From Bremia lactucae (taxonomy: Eukaryota; Oomycota; Peronosporomycetes; Peronosporales; Peronosporaceae), in assembly GCF_004359215.1 (NCBI RefSeq), contig NC_090613.1, positions 5,382,774-5,446,773 on the forward strand: a DNA stretch of 64,000 nucleotides, given 5' to 3'. The position numbers and the translations under genes are program-made. The first letter of the stretch is position 1, and every line of letters starts with the position of its first letter. The notes under the pieces are model-generated. The model was not told where the DNA came from. It saw only the letters and a program-made list of their open reading frames with translations, and made no database searches. Below are positions 54,616 to 64,000 of this stretch, piece by piece.

Positions 54616-54964
54616 ATGCAGAGTACGACGTCAACAAGCTTAAGCTTTTACATTTTGCATCACTAATTACCGTTACGCAGATCCTCATGAGGAAAAGCAA
54701 AAAGCTCTATTACAGCGCATCGCTGGATCCGTCGCCCGCCTTCACGAAGTCATTAAAGAAATTAATACTCAAATTGAGGTGTGTCCCATTTTTGCTGTTG
54801 CTTTACGTTGTTTGTTGATCATGTTATTTTCGTAGAAAAGCGATTCATTTCACGAAGAGCTGACATTCACATGCAAAGTGTGGAAGGGCTATGAAAGCCG
54901 CGTTCAGTCGCACTGCGACACGGCAATTGCTAACAATGGCTACAGCAGCAGCAGCAACGCTTGA
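54616..54964 (+). CDS. DAD4: DASH/Dam1 complex subunit DAD4, copy B
   Basis: Same gene as 48648-48996, with exons 54616-54622, 54681-54778 and 54836-54964. No difference was seen between the copies. The usual single-copy state of DAD4 again favours one true locus. Confidence 0.78.
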
Positions 54965-57183
54965 GTCGCCCGCACAGGATAGTTTCACCGTAAAAATAAC
55001 TACACTAGAAGGGAATTTTTAAAAACGTCAACAAAACAATAATATTAATAAGAACCAGTTTCAAATGGTTAATGAAGTCAATACACTGCCATAGCCGGAT
55101 GTCTTGCACCCTTGACTGTAGCGTTCTGCGCTCTCTGGCCGATAACGCTCGTAATTGCCGAAGTCCGTTAGAGAAAATCTCTTGGACACTACCCAGAAGT
55201 GAGAGTTTTTGCCGCTCGTGAACAACCCGTTTGCGCTGTATCCAAAGAGTCGAGATACATACCGAACACAGGATCCACCATATGCGCTTCCACTGAGCAA
55301 TATACTCCGCCACAGTATCCCCAAAGGCCTGCTGCAGCCGTTGGAAAAGTGTCGTAGACAGAGGCGGCGGTGTTCTTGCCATGCAATACCCCGCGTACTA
55401 GCTTACGTCATCCAGCCGCACGTCGGACTTAACCACAAGGTCAGGACCGCCTGCCAGCATCCCTGGGCCACAGGAAATGTCCAGAAAATGTGCTCCATTG
55501 TCTCTTTGTGACCGCCACAGACGGACAGCCTCCTGCAACTGTTGTCAAGTTCCCTACCCGGGAAGAATAAATTGAGCTGTTGAAGTATCAAACGGTAATA
55601 GACCTACACTTGATACTCCGTGATTGCATTTTGATGACCCCACAGCTGCTTCAGGGTTTGATTAAGAGCCACAGAGTGCCAGTCTCCCCGGTCTGCGCAG
55701 GTTTGTAACTTCTGGAGTAGTCCTTTCAGAGCCGTGCCGAGCCCCACCTTCGCCTTGCCATACGGCTGCCGTTTAACGTGCCTCAATACATGCCGATTCG
55801 CTACGTTGGATAGGGCTTCCCGCGGAAAGCTATGGATCGATGGATTTGCCTCAAGGACAAGCCCGCGAGCTCGTTGCGAGCTCCTCATGACGGCCACATC
55901 GTGCCCATACTCCAGAGATACTGGATGTGAGTCATCAACTGTCCAATTTATCCCGTTGGCCTCCTTTTTTAAAATGATTCTTCGTGATGAAATATCCAGC
56001 GCTGAACTTTCCACCCCTCGGACAGCTCCAGGCTCTACCAGCACCCAGTTGTAAGATAGCTGGAGGTCCGGGGGGGTGTCGTAAAGCCACCGTGGGGATT
56101 AACTTGAATGTCCGTCCCATAGCCAACGGCGGACTCCCAAACAGAATTGCTAAAGCCCAGCGCCCGAGTTTGCGGTTCGTGTGGTGCTTGTCCACTCCCT
56201 CAGCCAACGGGACGTGACAAATGTAGGTTGTCGGACCGGTTCGCTCCATCGCAAGTTCTTCCAGTAGGCACTGCCTGATGCGGTCGTATTTCTTGCTCAT
56301 CAACCGATGACCTGTGCCATCGCATAGCCATGGGTTGTCTGCCCACAAATACGTTGGCCAATACCGTCTGGTCACGGCCGTTTTTTTATCTCCCATGTAA
56401 CGGCTCCGCTGACCAAATCGTTAGCCGGTCTCCGTCCCTTCAGCACGTGGTCTGCGAGATGAGCCGCTGCGTATGGCGACCATGCCGATCCTGTAAGGCT
56501 TCAAGCTCCATTTCCGACGGCCGAAGCACAAATATCAGCCCGCAACGATTCACCACGTATCTTGCTCCGTTGACTGCGGGAATGAAGGGGGTTTAGTGGT
56601 GTGATTACGATAGAGGCGTCGTCCCGAGCCTCCCAAATCGTCCAAAATTTCCACGCTCCGACGTATCTGTCGCGCATCTATGTAAACCAAAGAAGAGCGT
56701 GTTTCATCCGTTGCGATTTTACAGCCACTGCTATCGAGACCAAGCCGACCCCACTGGCCGCTCGCGGTGCGTACAAAATGTCTGGGTTAACTTTATGACG
56801 ACTGCGCTCTGTTGAGGTTGCATGTTTCCTCAAAAAATGTTTGTGGAGATTTTTCGGAGCTCCTCCTCCGCCCATTGTGGCATATCAAAGGCCGCTGCCG
56901 TGAAGAGTATTCCTGGGAGCATGATTTCATGGAGTATAAGCACCCGAAGAGAGACACTGGTCGCGAGTCAACGGCGCACGTTCCGAATCCGGACAGCCCA
57001 ATTTGCGTCGACGAGTGCCCCTGTACCCACTTGATGACCGAGGTAGCGTGTTGTTTCGCCATGAGGCAACACAGGTATTCCCTCATATTCAGGCAAAGCC
57101 ACTGCCGTATTCAAAAAGATGGTCTGACATTTTGTTGGCTGCACAGTGAGCCCCGATAACCGACCGAAAGCTGCGACGATGTC

Positions 57184-58090
57184 TAGGACGCGTGGAAGAC
57201 TACTCGCTTCTTGGAGATATACAGTGGAGTCATCGACAAACGCGGAAAAGGTTTGTCGCTCTCCGTGTGTCCCGGGAACCTTGACCCCTGAAGCTCGCGG
57301 TCCTGTGTGATCGCTAACGACAGGACTTCCACCGCCAGGATGAATAGTAGTGGCGCCAAAGGGCATCCCTGCCGAATCCCCGTAGTGATTTCCAATGGTT
57401 GAGAAAGGGAGCCATTGACCAAAATTTAGCGGTGGTGGACTCATGCAATTTCCGCATCATGTGAATGGAAGGACTTGCGAATCTAAACTCTTCCAGGACT
57501 TGAAAGAGGAAATCCCGTGCCACCGTGACGTATGCCTTTCGAAAATTCAGCATCAAAATTACTCGACTCCGTGTTGCTTCCAGTCAGGTTCAGCCCGAGC
57601 AGTAGAGACTGCGGCGAGCATCATCATGACTGTTTTCATCATCTTTCGTCCCTGCACAAACCCTGCTGGTTGTCCCCAATTGCCTACAAAAAGGAAGAAT
57701 AGCTTGTAACCGTGTTGCCATAAGTTTGGTAAATATTTTGTACCCTGTTTGAAGAAGCGATATCGGCCGGTAATCCATAGGATCGACCGAGTTCCCCCTT
57801 TTTGCGAAGTGGAATAATGAGGCCTTCTAGAAACAAAGGCGGCGAATCCTTCCCATTCAGTAATTCGTTTCCGAGGAGTACCATCGCCGGCGCCAATATA
57901 GCTTGAGTGTCTTTATAAAAGTCATTATTAACCCCATCCGGCCCCGCCGCCTTGTGCCGATTAAGTCCTGATATTGCAGTGACCACTTCTTCCATGCTCA
58001 CAGGCTGAAGCAAGGAAGAATTTTCGATCGAAATCATTTTGCGAGCCTCCGGAATCGTGACGAATTCATCGACCGCCTGTCGCATGCGCC
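57184..58090 (-). pseudogene. LINE reverse transcriptase domain
   Basis: The catalytic core of the LINE. Block order is correct for RT: GLNRHKAAGPDGVN, FLEGLIIPLRKKGE, DYRPISLLQTGYKI, LNFRKAYVTVARDFLF, then [10 protein letters not shown]. At least three frame changes interrupt it. It lies outside the duplicated segment. Confidence 0.8.
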
Positions 58091-58649
58091 ACTGCGGTGT
58101 AGTGTTGTGACTCCGGCCTAAAAGTTGCTGCCACTCCGTTGCAAACGTATCAGCGACTGTGGCATGGCGCGAAAAGGCCGCCCCATGGAGTTGGTTAAGG
58201 TTGGTAAATGTTTGGTCCCGCTCTTAATCAGAAACGCGCTTGTAATCCCATCGTGATCCGTCGTACGCTCAAGTTGGCGCCCCTCCTTAATCATACACTC
58301 CTCACGAAGCGTTACTCGATGAGCGTGTATGAGTTGCTGTCGACTTGGTAGACCTGCTCGCGTTTGCCGCTGATCTTTTCCACATACCGTTTGCTTCGTT
58401 GTTTTAAAAGCTTGCGCACCGTTTTGATTGCAGCAATACACCGGAGAACCTGGTCATTCCATGTACGCGTTGATGGGTCCCGCCCCATATTCCGATCGAT
58501 CAGCTCTGACAGCAGTGCCTGCTGAACCCACGCTGGAATCTGGGAGGGAAAAGGGTACTGGACAGGACGCACTCTTCGACTTTCGGGTGCAGTTAACGCG
58601 CTCCGCCCTAGAACAAGAGACACCCGTTGATAGTCGGACTCGACGGCCG

Positions 58650-59460
58650 GCTCTGTCACCTCCACCCATTGCACTGTAGACGCCCATCCACGCGGAACGA
58701 AAAACCGATCAATTCTGCTTGCCGTCGATTTGGTCCAGTATGTAAGAAATTCCGTCGGTTCTGGTGGATCAACGTTACCGTCGGGGCCGACAATGTACTG
58801 GCGTCTTCGAGCCCCAATAAAATTACGAAGTGGCCTAACTGAGCACTTTCTGGACGTCCAGTGCGCTGGCCACCCAACAGGTCAAGTTGGGGATTTGCAG
58901 GTAGGTCCTTAGCAATGAGTAAGATTCGTTCACTTGCCACATAACACAAAATGCAGCTTCTGCCTTTAGCATCCGCTTAATGCATTACTTTATCATGACT
59001 ATCAGCCATTACACCACGCATTTATCGTTAGACATTTATTCGCGTTGCAAGGAATTTGTTAATCTGTTTTCTAACTTTGTACTAAGAATGAATCGCCCGC
59101 AAGGATGGTATCTCGGTTTGGCCACGGCCATTCCACCAGGTGAGAAAATATGTTTCTCTTTCGGCATGACGGTTTGGCGCATAAATATTCACCAGCAGGA
59201 CATCTCTAATCTCAACGCAGACGACCCGGTTCGTCCACAGTTCAGGATGCCATGGACGTGCCTCGGCTGCTCGACGTGGGTCGAAATAAATTGCCACATG
59301 CACCGACACTCCAGTATGATAGGGGAGACCCTGTGACATGCTGTGGTTGTCCCCACCTGCGCTTCCAGTCGTCTTGCAACCGCGTAGCTGACTCCTCACT
59401 ATTCACATGCGTTTCTTGTATGCAACGAACAATTTGGCGCTGGCTCGTTGGCATTCTCCA
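58650..59460 (-). pseudogene. LINE APE-like endonuclease domain
   Basis: Apurinic endonuclease-like domain of the LINE, with QETH (catalytic Glu motif), HTGVSVHVAIYFDPRRA and NIYAPN in the expected order across shifted frames, and a later segment RILLIAKDLPANPQLDLLGG where the GDFN-type motif belongs (here degenerate). Confidence 0.65.
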
Positions 59461-60509
59461 CCAGGCCTCGAACTAACCGGCTCTTGATTCCTTCGTAAGT
59501 GCCTCACATTCTGAGTTATTCAAACTATCATCAAAATCACCTTCTGACCCTCTTTCCGCTCAGATAACCTTGCCCTGTCGAGAGCCTGCAGCTTTCCACT
59601 CTGCTAGAGAGTTTCGTCCCATTTGAGCTGATGGTACAAGCCGTATAGATCCCCTTGAGACACATCTTGACTTGTCGCCAGGTACTGACTTCTCATATGG
59701 CTGCCCTTAGTACTGGGGTGGACTTTGAACACTCATCTGGGTGATAGTGTTCAAAGAACGTGTCGGGAATCGTCCAGTCGTCCTGGTTGTCCATCTCCGT
59801 GAATGCCGAGCGATATGCCGTCAGGGCTTTCAGACTCGCAAAATGACGGCGCAACTGGGACGCATGCCAGTGTCTTTTTGCGGCGTCCTCACCCGTGATA
59901 AACTGGAACTCGGCCTTGTATCGCAGCACACAGATGATGTGACGAGCTAATTTCCCCTTATAGGGTATATCACACCGTCGGAGAAGGTCGTCTCCGACGT
60001 ATCCGCTGTCTTTTATCCACCGCCGATATGCTTCCTTCCAGTGGCAACTGGTGTCCCGCCCCACTTCACGACGCACTCGTTGCATAAAGGTGATACAATC
60101 AGTGTTCGCTTTGCGACTAGGACTCGTGTCACTGTTCCCAAAGTTCCATTGAACTTGGGTATAAAGTTTTTCCACCCTCAACGTCAATTCGGTCGGGAAA
60201 ACGTCTTAGCAGGGATAAACGACAATCACTCTGACTTTCATTGGGTAGAGTGGTCACTATAAGACCACTTTACTTGGAGCCTTTCTTTTGAAGCTCTTCA
60301 TGGCCGACACAGCGGATGAGGGACTCCTATTGAAGATGATGTAGACGGTGAAGGCAAAATGATATTTTAAAACCAATGCGTTAGCAGAAGAGTTTCCGCT
60401 AACTCGAGAATCATTAATCCGTAGAATAAAAGACATCATAATTGATAAACTATAAGAATTTATTCAATATTAAAAAAATCACATTTAAAAAACAACTTGT
60501 GTAAGTTGT

Positions 60510-60714
60510 AAATATGACAGCATCTGGTCGTCGCGGAGGCAAAAAGTTTTCAATATCAGTAATTGATACGATCTGTTACCGATTGGCGTCGAATAATTTC
60601 CCTAGTCGATTGTGGAGCGTCGAATAATTTATTCGACGCCAATCGCTACAAGATCGTATCAATTACTGATATTGGAAACTTTTTGCCTCCGCGACGACCA
60701 GATGCTGTCATATT
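60510..60714. repeat. Large imperfect inverted repeat, about 87-bp arms
   Basis: Arms 60510-60596 and 60629-60714 are reverse complements with a mismatch in gttttcaat/gtttccaat and a small difference near gatctgtta. The 32-nt loop itself holds a third copy of gcgtcgaataa (60618-60627) that pairs with the right arm, so two alternative stems are possible. It would fold into a stem of over 80 bp. Confidence 0.85.
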
Positions 60715-60719
60715 TGTAT

Positions 60720-60845
60720 ACGGCACTGAAGACGACTTCTGAGCATCCAGAGACAGATAATCAGACGGAACGCGTGAATCGCGTCTCTGAAGAGTTACTT
60801 CGAGGTTACGTCCAATCGTATTGTGATGGCGATGACTACTCGAAG
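60720..60845 (+). pseudogene. Gypsy integrase fragment
   Basis: The plus strand reads SEHPETDNQTERVNRVSEEL and LRGYVQSYC, the conserved HPxTDGQTERVNR segment of Gypsy integrase (the usual Gly is Asn here). It begins just at the right arm of the inverted repeat. Confidence 0.7.
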
Positions 60846-60899
60846 CGGCATCAAAAAGTGTTTGCTGAAGGGAGTATGGCAGTGTTGCAACAGTAGGAT

Positions 60900-61335
60900 T
60901 ATTTTCACTGTTGGAATGCGCAGCCGGCTCGAAATCGGGTCGGCCTCCGTGGTCGATGCAGAACTCACGCGTATCGCACGCTGGTTCTTGCCATCTCCCT
61001 TTGGGTACCGGCAGGAATGTCGGCAGTCGGTATCGATAAACTTCGTCTTCGAGTTTTCCTCCCTCCTTGAATAAGATTCACTTTCAAACAAGGTGGGATT
61101 TGTATGCAACACAAAACTAGAATGCCGGTTGTTGAAGCTGTATGAGTCCGGCCAACGCTCGGCGAGCCATACATGCAGCAAAGCAACTGAAAAAGTTTCA
61201 TCGAAAAACAAGTCTACGTAGCGGCTGAGAAAAGTTAGATGGATGCTGGGTTTCCAACCTCTTCTACCACCGTAAAGGGCCCAATGAAACGCGGCAACAA
61301 CTTCGTAGTACCTCCAGGTAGTACAGAAATTGCAT
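60900..61335 (-). pseudogene. Gag tail and integrase C-terminal fragments
   Basis: On the minus strand, TTKLLPRFIGPFTVVEEVG (near 61290) matches the integrase C-terminal region seen at about 37.9 kb (RVFIGPFTVV). The gag-tail-like YPKGDGKNQRA (near 61000) matches YPNGDGKNQGH of the gag copies. Fragments of two Gypsy elements appear to be joined here. Confidence 0.5.
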
Positions 61336-61659
61336 TTTTTTTAGGTAGGGTAGCACTCGGAAATTGATTTCCAGAATTTACCCGTACCAATACCAGAATC
61401 CTGAATCGTTAGCGTTTGGCGCGAGGGAGTGGGTATGGGCGACATTGAATGGTACGAGCGCTAATACAGGACCAGTGACCACCAGCTGCATAGTGACGCT
61501 CAATCGCCTCGATCGTAGTCGTTTTTGTGCCAAAACTGCACGTTACTAGGTCCGCGTCACAATTTTTTGCCGTATTAAATTTATTATTTAAATCAAAAAT
61601 AATGTATGGTGAATCTTTAACTTCTATAAATATAGATACATTGCTTTTCTTCGCAGAAG

Positions 61660-62015
61660 CATTCATAATCGGGTGCAGGTGCGTCGAAAATTGCACGAGT
61701 TCAAGATGCAGAAGGGACGAAGTGTAATGGATCAATTTCTCCAAGATGGGCGATTGCATCAAGCTTTGCTTGATACCTTTAAACGAACGCTGACAATCAG
61801 CTTCTCCTTCATCTCGGCAAGTTCAAGTTGTATGAACTTGGCGATGGCTGAATGGAGGGCATCTCTGTCCAAATTGGACAGCATGGCCCAGATGCCCACG
61901 ACTCTTCGCTTGGACAACACAAAGATCCGAGGTCGGTCGCAAGACTTGACCCTTAACTTTCACGTCCGTCTTTCCGTTCATGGCCCGGCTATGGACGATT
62001 TAACAGACCTTTGAT
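61660..62015 (+). pseudogene. Copia gag-like fragment
   Basis: The plus ORF begins VRRKLHEFKMQKGRSVMDQF, resembling the gag polyprotein start of Copia elements, then runs into sequence without recognisable motifs. Confidence 0.4.
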
Positions 62016-62149
62016 GTAACGGGCTAAAGTATTGTTAAAGCGGACTGACAACCTATTCCACGGCTTCCGCGACAGAAGTAGCACTGTGAGCTACTTCCTT
62101 ATGTTGTAAGTCACAGCACATAAACGACATTAGTATTGGAGTGTAAACA

Positions 62150-62605
62150 GGCGACATTAGTATAGGACTCATTTGTTTTGTCTTTTTCAGTACGCTTTCT
62201 CTACGCGTTCGAAAGGCTCGAGCAGGTTCCTGTCCGTTCAGATTCTAGGGTCTGAGCTTCGTTTCAATTTCGCCAAACTTTGGCCTTAAGCTTGGCGAAA
62301 TTAAAACAAAGGTTAAAAAAACTAGTGTCGAGACATTCTACGAGTGGCTCTTTATCGCCTGTCGACCGGATCGACGATCCGTTTCGAAGCGGCTTGGTTT
62401 CGTGCACTTTCAACCCTATTTAAAGCAAGTGTTTTAAAATCGCGTATATTATCGGATCATCACCTTCCACTGCTTCAGTACAAGTCCACTTCGCACTGCT
62501 TCAGCTGCGAGTGGTGCCCTAAGTTATTTCACGTACACTTAGTACGTGCAGAGGAAGAATTCTTTTTTACGGTATCATCCGAACTATCGATGAGAGGTGC
62601 CAGTG
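62150..62605 (+). repeat. LTR-like sequence
   Basis: Contains acgtgcagaggaaga (62544) shared with the LTR copies at 9.93 and 41.39 kb, and a caatttcgccaaactttggccttaagcttggcgaaattaaaac inverted motif near 62268-62310 (written here only in part of its pairing: tttcgccaa / ttggcgaaa). Its boundary with the LINE lies near 62610. Confidence 0.4.
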
Positions 62606-62610
62606 AAGAC

Positions 62611-64000
62611 CGGGCTATTTGGCGCGAAGTTCTTCCTTCCAATCCTCAAGCCATCTTTTGGTGACATGGTCAGACACCCGGTCTCGATACACGGCGAGAC
62701 GATCATACATACATTCTTGGCGCCATACCGCGGACCACGCCACGAGGGTTTCATCGCTTAAAACCTGCAGGAGTTGGCTGTTATATGGGAAACATCGTAC
62801 CATAGTGAGAAGACGCCGAAGTTCCATTTGGGCCACCTTGTTCCAGTTAATGTAACTGGACCCCACCGTTGGGAACCCACTAAGTGCTGTCCTCAGCCAC
62901 TCCGACTCAAATTCTTGCCACATGTCCTGCCGGGACCTCGCTCCTTCTATGTGTAATGTGCTGGACCGCCCGCCGTCACGCGGCACCGGCTGCTTAGCTC
63001 TCTGACCACGTTGAGTGACCAGTATCGTGGACTGGTGACGAATTACTAGACTGGTATGGCCACTATCCCCGGACTGCTCCACCAACGCCTGCACTGGATC
63101 GATACTTGAATACGTATACCCCGGCGATGGCAGTCCTGGTAGCAATTGTGTAGGACGGTGTCTGCACTACCGTCCGCTAGGATATTCTTCCGAATTTTAG
63201 TGCTGGGACCGGGACCTTGCAACTGTTGGAGTTCCGTGTTACCAACTCGAACGTCGTAAAGCGCCGCCCACTCGGCCGCCGAAAATTGCCATTGTATCAG
63301 TCCAGTTGCAGCCGCCGAGTTTCCGCCGGGCTGGTCTGCAGAAGATTTTTCGTCATTAAGCGGAGCTGGGAGTCCGCAGAGCTGGCTGCCACCGTATTCA
63401 CTAGGAACTCGATAAGTGCGGGATACCGGGACGACGCTGAGCAACGGACAATCAACTGAATATCTTGGCGCAACGTTTACGTCATGTCACCGACTGCTAG
63501 TCTAATCACAACTCGTTGATGTCACTCTCCCCAGGTGACCGACTTGCAGCACCAAGCACCCCTGCCAGACCATCGTCTTCTCCTTTCATCACATCATCAC
63601 TGATCTCATCTTGTGAAATATCCATAATCTCACTGCTGCCATCATCAGCCAAGACCCCAGAGTCGTGCGGACCGGGTAGCGTGCAGTGAATGTAGGCCGA
63701 ATAGTGACGGTCTATGTACCGGAGTGTAAGAGGGAAATTTATTGGGTCCGCTCTTTCGGCTGTCGCTATCATCTCGACACATTCTGATACAGTCAAGATG
63801 AGCTGCTCCCCTGTCTCAATCACCTTCTTGGCCTTAGACATCGAGCTTGGCCTATATAGGCAGCAGTTCCATGGGTGGGGAATATCGCTTGGCTGCCCGA
63901 TCACGTAATCTCGTTGCAAAAAATTGGCTGCCGTAAGAAGCATGGCGCTTCCGCCCCAGTTATAGTGATCATTTGGCATTACCCTATCGTGGTGCTGGCC
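62611..64000 (-). pseudogene. LINE 5' coding part with OTU-like protease domain
   Basis: Minus-strand coding pieces that precede the LINE endonuclease in the element's own order. The frame 63979-63506 has the end of an OTU-type cysteine protease fold: NWGGSAMLLTAANFLQRDYV (WGG block) and FPLTLRYIDRHYSAYIHC, holding the HYxx histidine block; the catalytic Cys would lie beyond the window edge. An acidic Ser/Asp-rich tail follows (SSEIMDISQDEISDDVMKGE). Frames 63444-63046 and 63145-62615 continue it (EWAALYDVRVGN, INWNKVAQMELRRLLTMVRC). The piece is interrupted at about 62610 and resumes at 60262. The OTU call is from motif pattern only. Confidence 0.5.

Larger units (their letters stand above)
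51219..57183 (+). repeat. Tandem 5.97-kb segment, copy B
   Basis: Second copy of 45251-51217. Its first 390 bp differ from copy A at about 27 sites and keep gag open where copy A has a stop, as if taken from another gag family member. The rest looks identical apart from the poly-G. Confidence 0.95.
54980..60262 (-). mobile_element. LINE, APE endonuclease and RT part
   Basis: Minus-strand non-LTR retrotransposon, here continuous from its 3' end near DAD4 (about 54980) to 60262. Working 5' to 3' it shows a pre-endonuclease region (CDIPYKGKLARHIICVLRYK, near 59940). The APE-type endonuclease follows (CIQETHVN near 59420, VNIYAPNRH near 59190), then the reverse transcriptase (NRHKAAGPDGVNNDFYK near 57960, MDYRPISLLQTGYKIF near 57770, FVDDS catalytic box at about 57230). 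Last come the post-RT region and the CGGHKETMEHIFW zinc motif near 55500. Stops and frameshifts scatter it over many ORFs, so it is dead. It shares 54980-57183 with copy A. Confidence 0.8.
60263..62610. mobile_element. Composite retroelement insertion splitting the LINE
   Basis: About 2.3 kb of unrelated sequence interrupts the LINE coding order. It contains an inverted repeat (60510-60714), a plus-strand Gypsy integrase fragment (about 60729-60840), a minus-strand gag/integrase piece (60900-61330), a Copia-gag-like plus ORF (61673-62014) and LTR-like sequence (about 62150-62600). No clean terminal repeats or target-site duplication could be read, so it is a patchwork rather than one element. 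Confidence 0.55.

Noticed and set aside
60263..62610. A single intact LTR retrotransposon inserted in the LINE
   Set aside because: Fragments of at least three elements in mixed directions were found, with no matching terminal repeats or target-site duplication, so it is a composite.

Overview
The window is nuclear DNA of an oomycete, most likely a Peronosporaceae species (Phytophthora or a downy mildew). The evidence is compact protein-coding genes with short introns (mostly 58-90 nt, one of 211 nt), the particular eukaryotic gene set, and large amounts of decayed Ty3/Gypsy, Ty1/Copia, LINE, Mutator-like and pogo-like elements of the kinds that crowd these genomes. Species cannot be fixed from the sequence alone.

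Layout. 1-10.3 kb is a repeat graveyard: Gypsy gag with its LTR, a MULE remnant, shuffled Copia RNase H pieces, and an LTR-flanked block with no recognisable domain. 10.7-36.1 kb is a gene-dense island: ORMDL, Rab5 GTPase, Mago nashi, E2F partner DP, a small ORF, the centriole factor STIL, TRAPPC8, the acetyltransferase GCN5, coatomer alpha, a class I aminotransferase, ribosomal protein L24 and an R3H/DExH RNA helicase. Aminotransferase, COPA, GCN5 and TRAPPC8 lie head to tail on the minus strand with gaps of about 80-150 bp. 36.1-45.2 kb is again repeats: a rearranged chromodomain Gypsy element, a pogo-like transposase, a MULE transposase and a solo LTR. 45.25-57.18 kb is one segment of about 5.97 kb present twice in tandem, the copies meeting at a single N at 51218. 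Each copy holds a gag remnant, a complete eight-exon voltage-gated K+ channel gene, a complete three-exon gene for the DASH/Dam1 subunit DAD4, and the 3' half of a LINE. From 55 kb to the end a minus-strand LINE (endonuclease, reverse transcriptase and an upstream OTU-like domain) is split by a 2.3-kb block of other retroelement fragments that includes a large inverted repeat.

The genes form no single pathway. Several act in membrane traffic and lipid homeostasis (ORMDL, Rab5, TRAPPC8, COPA), others in chromatin and transcription (GCN5, DP), RNA processing and translation (Mago, helicase, RPL24), and cell division (STIL, DAD4). Exon structures were worked out by reading splice sites by eye and checking phase and family conservation; no alignment was run. 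The most useful points for a reader are the probable false tandem duplication at the N, the DAD4 gene with a 7-nt first exon, the STIL orthologue, and the zinc-finger insertion in the helicase.
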